NCBI RefSeq assembly: GCF_030817475.1
Contig: NZ_JAUSZJ010000002.1
Location: forward strand, 4,540,626-4,604,625
Direction: 5' to 3'
Source of the DNA: Streptomyces sp. V2I9
GTDB taxonomy: Bacteria > Actinomycetota > Actinomycetes > Streptomycetales > Streptomycetaceae
Length of the DNA: 64,000 nucleotides
Position 1 is the first letter of the stretch. Each line of letters starts with the position of its first letter. Below, in pieces: positions 60,008-64,000 of this stretch. The translations under genes were made by a program, and so were the position numbers. The notes beneath the pieces are model-generated. The model worked only from the letters and a program-made list of their open reading frames with translations. It had not been told where the DNA came from and made no database searches.

Positions 60008-60834
60008 GCGGGACGACAGACGGTACGGGCGGGGCGGACATGGCGGGAACGGCGGGGGAGACGGGCGGGGCGGACGTGACAGGCACGGCGGATGCGCCGG
60101 ACGTGGTGGGTGCGGAGGGTACGGCCGATGTGGTGGGCGCGGAGGGTCCCGCTCCCATCCGGGTACTGATCGCCGATGACCAACTCCTCGTACGCCGCGG
60201 CCTGGTGCTCATGCTCGGACCCGAACCCGGCGTCGAGATCGTCGGGGAGGCCGCCGACGGCGCGCAGGCCGTGGAACTCGCGCGGCAACTGCGGCCCGAT
60301 GTCGTCGTCATGGACATCCGCATGCCGGTGCTGGACGGTATCGCCGCCACCGGACAGCTGACCCAGCAGGTGCCGGACTGCCGGGTGCTCGCGCTGAGCA
60401 CCTTCGACATGGACGAGCATGTGGTCGGTGCCCTGCGCGCGGGCGCCTGCGGCTTCCTGCCCAAGGACATCTCGCCCGAGGAACTGGTCACAGCGCTGCG
60501 CGTGGTCCACACCGGCGAGGCGGTGGTCGCCCCGCGCCTGCTGACCCGCCTCATCTCCTCGTACGTGAGGGCCCCGCAGCGCCCGGCCCGGCCCGCCGCC
60601 GGGACCGGGCCCACGGGTGTCCTGGACGAGCTGACGCCGCGCGAGCGCGAGGTGTGGCGGCTGATCGCCACGGGCCTGGACAACGCGGGGATCGCCGCGG
60701 AGATGTTCATCAGCCCGTCGACGGTGAAGAACCACATCACCGCGCTCTTCGCGAAGCTCCAGGTCCGCGACCGGGCCCAGGCGGTGATCGCCGCGTACGA
60801 GGCGGGCCTGATCACGGCGGGCGAGCGCGGCTGA
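60004..60834 (+). CDS. Response regulator, NarL/LuxR type, with extended N-terminus
   Basis: A 276-residue regulator. The receiver domain (about 51-170) has the acidic pair at 58-59 (LIADDQ), the phosphorylated Asp104 (VVMDIRMP) and the conserved Lys in FLPKDIS. A LuxR helix-turn-helix (about 208-270, LTPREREVWRLIATGLDNAG and ISPSTVKNHITALFAKLQ) follows. Unusually, about 50 residues of low-complexity Gly/Ala/Thr/Asp precede the receiver (GTADAPDVVGAEGTADVVGA). A later start such as a GTG near the receiver is therefore possible. It is coupled to the kinase gene by GTGA. Confidence 0.92.
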   Translation: MSGTTDGTGGADMAGTAGETGGADVTGTADAPDVVGAEGTADVVGAEGPAPIRVLIADDQLLVRRGLVLMLGPEPGVEIVGEAADGAQAVELARQLRPDVVVMDIRMPVLDGIAATGQLTQQVPDCRVLALSTFDMDEHVVGALRAGACGFLPKDISPEELVTALRVVHTGEAVVAPRLLTRLISSYVRAPQRPARPAAGTGPTGVLDELTPREREVWRLIATGLDNAGIAAEMFISPSTVKNHITALFAKLQVRDRAQAVIAAYEAGLITAGERG

Positions 60835-61072
60835 CGCCGGTGGCTGAAGGCGGCGGCTGACGGGGGTGGTTCCTCTTCCTCACGGGGGCGGGCGACGGCG
60901 GGCTCAGCGCGGTACCCGGCGGGGACGCCGGCTCCGAACACTCGTGGTGGGGTTCTCCCCACCTCGCGCGTCCCGCTGGCCGGACCTCGGAGAGGCGTGC
61001 GGGCCGGATGGTCCCGGCCCTCCTGATCGCGGAGGCTGAGTAGGTCGCACATGCTCACCGATCGGAGAACCA

Positions 61073-61894
61073 GTGCTCAGCTCGCATCCCTCACGCCGCA
61101 CGTGGGCGCGCACCACCGCAGGCGTCCTGGCCGCAGCGGCCTGCGCCGCCATGATGACCGGGACCGCGGAAGCCATCGTCAACGGAGAGGATTCCACCCA
61201 GCGTTACCCGTCCATGGTGTCGATCCCCGTGACGGGTGTGGACGACGCCACGTTCAAGGGTGTCTGCGGGGGAGCGCTGATCGACCGTCGATGGGTGCTC
61301 ACCGCCGCCCACTGCGTGGACCCGGCGCTGGTCACCCTGGACGGCACCGTCCGGGTCGGCAGCGCGTGGAAGGACTCCGGAGGCACGGTCCGGTCCATCG
61401 TGAGGACGGTCTCCCACACCGGCTACGCGAACGGTGAGGACACCGGACCCAACCGCAACGACATCGCTCTGATCCGCCTCGACCGGCCGGTCGCGGAGAA
61501 GCCCGTCCGCATCGCCGACCGCCCCGCCCGGCCCGGCACCCCGACACGGATCCTGGGCTTCGGCAGGACCGACGACGCCCCCGACGCCCCCTGGGCCTTC
61601 CCCGACCGACTCCAGCAGCTCGACACCCGCCGGTGCGCGGTCTCCGACTGCGCACCGGGCTACGAGGACAGCACCCGCCTGTGCACCACCAGCCAGGTGC
61701 CCGGTGCCATGGCGTGCCACGGCGACTCGGGCGGCCCGCAGCTCCAGCGGAATCGGGCGGGGCGCTGGGAACTCATCGGCGTCACCTCGGGTCCCGGCGC
61801 TCCGGGCGTGCGCTGCAGCGAAGGGCCGGGGCTCTACTCCAGCGCGCCCGCCTACGCGGACTGGATCCAGCAGGCGATACGCCGCCCCAGCTGA
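61073..61894 (+). CDS. Secreted trypsin-like serine protease (S1)
   Basis: A 273-residue exported protease. A signal peptide (about 1-34) ends directly before the mature-like start IVNGEDSTQRYPSMV, so there is almost no propeptide. The triad is His80 (LTAAHC), Asp130 (NDIAL) and Ser219 (CHGDSGGP). Cysteine pairs fit the fold. It resembles Streptomyces trypsin (SprT-like). The GTG start follows CGGAGAACCA. It stands alone in a divergence-free spacer after the two-component system. Confidence 0.93.
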   Translation: MLSSHPSRRTWARTTAGVLAAAACAAMMTGTAEAIVNGEDSTQRYPSMVSIPVTGVDDATFKGVCGGALIDRRWVLTAAHCVDPALVTLDGTVRVGSAWKDSGGTVRSIVRTVSHTGYANGEDTGPNRNDIALIRLDRPVAEKPVRIADRPARPGTPTRILGFGRTDDAPDAPWAFPDRLQQLDTRRCAVSDCAPGYEDSTRLCTTSQVPGAMACHGDSGGPQLQRNRAGRWELIGVTSGPGAPGVRCSEGPGLYSSAPAYADWIQQAIRRPS

Positions 61895-62109
61895 TCCGGG
61901 ACACCGCCGCGCGGGGCCGTTGCCACGCGAGCGGAGGAGGAAGTGAGCCCCCGCCCCGCCCCGCCGCTTCACCCTGACCGGCATCTCTCGTACAGGCGAG
62001 CGTCCACCTCACTCGAAGGTGGGTTTCCTCTCTCGGATGCCCGGTGTGTCGGGATGCTGTGAGCAGGGCGCGTGACCCGCGCCGCCGACGTGGTGGGGTG
62101 GGGAGCGGT

Positions 62110-62388
62110 ATGACGCGAGAAGCGGGACGGGGCGGAACTCCCGAAGAGCGGGCGGTCCTGCTCGTGGCGGGAGCGGCCGATCTGGCGGTGAGCGCGATCG
62201 GGTCGGCCCTGGGCGCGGTGCGGGGGCTGCTGCGCCGCTCGGACGCCGCCGAGCTGGCGGCGGAGGCCGAGCACGAGCTGATGGCGCGAGGACGGCTGGT
62301 GCTGGACCGGTACACGGCCCCGCCCCCCGCCCATCTGGAGCTCCTCGCCCGGCACGCCGTCGCGCGGCGGGCCGCCGATGAGGTCTGA
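62110..62388 (+). CDS. Small helical protein upstream of the prenyl synthase
   Basis: An unrecognised 92-residue protein of mostly alpha-helix (AVLLVAGAADLAVSAIGSAL, RRSDAAELAAEAEHELMARG). It has one weakly hydrophobic stretch but no clear signal peptide. Its last codons overlap the start of the polyprenyl synthase gene by 11 bases, so it is probably made together with it. It could be a small subunit or membrane tether of that enzyme, but no evidence supports this beyond position. Confidence 0.65.
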   Translation: MTREAGRGGTPEERAVLLVAGAADLAVSAIGSALGAVRGLLRRSDAAELAAEAEHELMARGRLVLDRYTAPPPAHLELLARHAVARRAADEV

Positions 62389-63433
62389 CCGGTGGGACGC
62401 GGCCCTGTTCAAGAGCCGGGTCGACGAGGTGCTGCACCCGTTCGTCGCCCGCGAAGCCGATCTGTTCACGGAGATCGACCCCTCCCTCGCCCCGGTGGCC
62501 GCCCAGGTGGAGGCGGCCGTCGCGGACGGCAAACGGCTGCGGGCCGCGTTCTGCTACTGGGGCTGGCGGGCGGCGGGGCAGCCGGACAGCGCCGCGCTGC
62601 TGCGGGCGGCCGCGTCCCTGGAGCTGGTCCACGCAGCCGCGGTCGTCCACGACGACCTCATCGACGACAGCGCTCTGCGGCACGGCCGTCCCACCGCGCA
62701 CATCGCTCTGCGGGGGGCCGTGCGCCGCCGCCCCCGTTCCGCTGCCGCCGCCAGGTCGCTGGCGATGCTGGTCGGGGACCTGCTGATGGGGCTGGCCGGG
62801 CAGCTGTTCGCCACCAGCGGTCTGCCCGCCGCCTATCTGGGCCGGGCCCGCCCGCTGTGGTCGGTGCTGGGCCGGGAGCTGATCGCGGGCGAGTGCCTGG
62901 AGATCCTGTGCACCGGGGCCGAGCCGGACACCGGAGCCTCCTTGCGGGTGATCCGGTACAAGACCGCCAAGTACACCGTGGAGCAGCCCTTGTTGATCGG
63001 TGGAGCGCTGGCCGGGGCCGGCCGGGCGCTCCGCGAGGGCTACTCCGCCTTCGGCCTGCCCCTCGGCGAGGCGTTCCAGCTCAGGGACGACCTGCTCGGG
63101 CTGTTCGGAGATCCCGAGCGCACCGGCAAGGCCAACGCGGACGATGTGTGCGGGCAGCGGCCCACGGCGCTGCTGGCGGAGACCTGGCGCCTCGCCGGTG
63201 ACGAGGACCGGGGCCGGCTCCGGGCCCACCTGGGCCGACGTCACCTCGACCAGGGAGGGCTGCACGCGGTGCGCGAAGTGATGCGGCGGCACAGGGCCCC
63301 CGCCCTCGTCGAGGACATGATCACGGCACGTGTCGAGGAGGCCCTCGGCGCCCTCCACGAGCTGGACGTGCCGGCCGGCGCCGCCGATGCCCTGGGCGCG
63401 CTGGCGAACTCGGCGACCGTCCGGCTGTCCTGA
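62378..63433 (+). CDS. Polyprenyl (geranylgeranyl-type) diphosphate synthase
   Basis: A 351-residue trans-isoprenyl diphosphate synthase. The first aspartate-rich motif is DDLID at 92-96 (VVHDDLIDDSALRHGRP) and the second is at 237-245 (QLRDDLLGLFGDPERTGK), the form common in actinobacterial GGPP synthases. GKRLRAAFCYWGWR contains the substrate lysine and arginine. It elongates IPP onto an allylic diphosphate; product length cannot be read exactly. It lies in an apparent operon with the small helical gene and an oxygenase gene downstream. Confidence 0.93.
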   Translation: MRSDRWDAALFKSRVDEVLHPFVAREADLFTEIDPSLAPVAAQVEAAVADGKRLRAAFCYWGWRAAGQPDSAALLRAAASLELVHAAAVVHDDLIDDSALRHGRPTAHIALRGAVRRRPRSAAAARSLAMLVGDLLMGLAGQLFATSGLPAAYLGRARPLWSVLGRELIAGECLEILCTGAEPDTGASLRVIRYKTAKYTVEQPLLIGGALAGAGRALREGYSAFGLPLGEAFQLRDDLLGLFGDPERTGKANADDVCGQRPTALLAETWRLAGDEDRGRLRAHLGRRHLDQGGLHAVREVMRRHRAPALVEDMITARVEEALGALHELDVPAGAADALGALANSATVRLS

Positions 63434-63449
63434 CCCGCCCGCTTTCCCG

Positions 63450-63539
63450 CCCCCGGGGCTCCGACTCACAGGGCTCCGATCCCCGGGGCCCCGATCCCCG
63501 GGGCTCCGACTCGCGGAGACCCGACTCCCGGGGCCCCGA
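63450..63539. repeat. Six 15-bp tandem repeats between the prenyl synthase and oxygenase genes
   Basis: Six units of TCCCCGGGGCTCCGA with some variation (for example CTCGCGGAGACCCGA) fill most of the spacer after the prenyl synthase stop. Confidence 0.85.
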
Positions 63540-63581
63540 GTCCCGCCCGCCGCTCACGTCCCGAGGACAAGGAACCACGCC

Positions 63582-64000
63582 ATGACCTACACCGAGGTTT
63601 CGATGAACGCCCTGCGGGAGGGCGGCGACGAACTGGCCGACGCGACCGTGGCGGCGCTCTTCGAACGCGGGGAGGTGGGCAAGTTCAACACCCTGATGCG
63701 GTACGTCTCCACCGCGGGCGCCCCCCTTCCCGACGGACTGCCCGATGTCGCCCGCGAGTACCTGCGGGCGACGAGCGCCCCGCCGGACTGGGTCGACTGG
63801 GAGGAGATGGAGAAGGCCCGGTTGTTCTTCATCGACAACAACGTGCACATCTCCACCGCTCTGTCGTTCGCCTCCATGCCCGCCTGCTACGTGGTCCCGC
63901 ACGTGGCGAAGCTGCTGTCGGCGACCCATGGACTGAAGTACCCCTCCAAACGGATGGCGGAGACCGGCCAGTTCACCGTCCACCTGATGCGGCCCGACGC
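63582..64000 (+). CDS. MpaB-type oxygenase (DUF2236), truncated by the window end
   Basis: The first 139 codons encode the N-terminal part of a DUF2236 (oxygenase MpaB/latex-clearing protein-like) protein: MNALREGGDELADATVAALF, PDWVDWEEMEKARLFFIDNN and LSFASMPACYVVPHVAKLLS are the family's starting helices. Members are heme oxygenases that cleave or oxidise isoprenoid chains. The heme ligand would lie further downstream and cannot be seen. The ATG follows GAGGACAAGGAACCACG. Being next to a prenyl synthase suggests oxidation of a polyprenyl or terpene product. Confidence 0.85.
   Translation, partial: MTYTEVSMNALREGGDELADATVAALFERGEVGKFNTLMRYVSTAGAPLPDGLPDVAREYLRATSAPPDWVDWEEMEKARLFFIDNNVHISTALSFASMPACYVVPHVAKLLSATHGLKYPSKRMAETGQFTVHLMRPD

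Overview
The window is a stretch of a high-GC actinobacterial chromosome, almost certainly Streptomyces. The coding DNA is very GC-rich with G or C at nearly every third position. The families present (Scr1/WhiJ-type XRE regulators with DUF397 and DUF6879 partners, SpoIIE-type phosphatases, polyphosphate glucokinase, many secreted hydrolases, a DasR-type box before a chitinase gene) are typical of that genus. In-frame TTA codons, which are rare there and read by the bldA tRNA, occur in at least three genes.

Layout. 1-4.3 kb is core: ispH, ppgK, a DUF6542 membrane protein and the GTPase gene ychF, closed by a clear terminator. 4.3-7.3 kb is a small, visibly A/T-richer insert with a VapB/VapC toxin-antitoxin pair, a gene of unknown function (weakly nuclease-like motifs) and non-coding debris. 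7.3-13.6 kb holds a PucR regulator, a lysophospholipase-like hydrolase, a MarR/drug-efflux divergon, a carboxymuconolactone decarboxylase and a DUF3626 protein, followed by an IS5-type transposase remnant. 14-18.5 kb has an nfeD/SPFH pair separated by twelve perfect copies of a 7-bp repeat, then two overlapping membrane-protein genes. 18.6-26.1 kb is a secreted-hydrolase block: GH65 trehalase-like enzyme, threonine-synthase-like enzyme, S8 protease with P-domain, GH18 chitinase. 26.5-32.7 kb carries a GntR regulator, a SPOR-like peptide, a Nudix hydrolase, an anti-sigma-type ATPase, a large PAS/GAF/SpoIIE/HATPase signalling protein and PspA. 32.8-43.5 kb holds a TPM-domain protein, a GT2-GtrA fusion, a DUF6056 membrane protein, two hypothetical proteins, an M15 peptidase, an alpha/beta hydrolase and a VOC/MerR operon with a textbook MerR-type promoter.

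44-52 kb is the most unusual part. It starts with a secreted protein in which a tripeptidyl-aminopeptidase-like alpha/beta hydrolase is fused to a trypsin-like protease. Three sets of XRE-type regulatory genes follow: one intact XRE-DUF397 pair (TTA codons, 16-bp palindrome in the divergent promoter), one XRE gene frameshifted by an exact 7-bp duplication, and one XRE remnant with an internal deletion next to an intact DUF6879 gene. Two tandem genes with repeated Cys-His-His motifs lie among them.

52.5-64 kb has a GAF-SpoIIE phosphatase, a ricin-type lectin, a serine beta-lactamase-like hydrolase, an MMPL exporter divergent from a two-component system, a trypsin-like protease, and an isoprenoid locus (small helical protein, polyprenyl diphosphate synthase, truncated MpaB-type oxygenase) that runs off the window. 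Convergent gene pairs are often separated by long perfect hairpins, and many spacers contain short tandem repeats. Functions are read from sequence motifs only; no database search was run.
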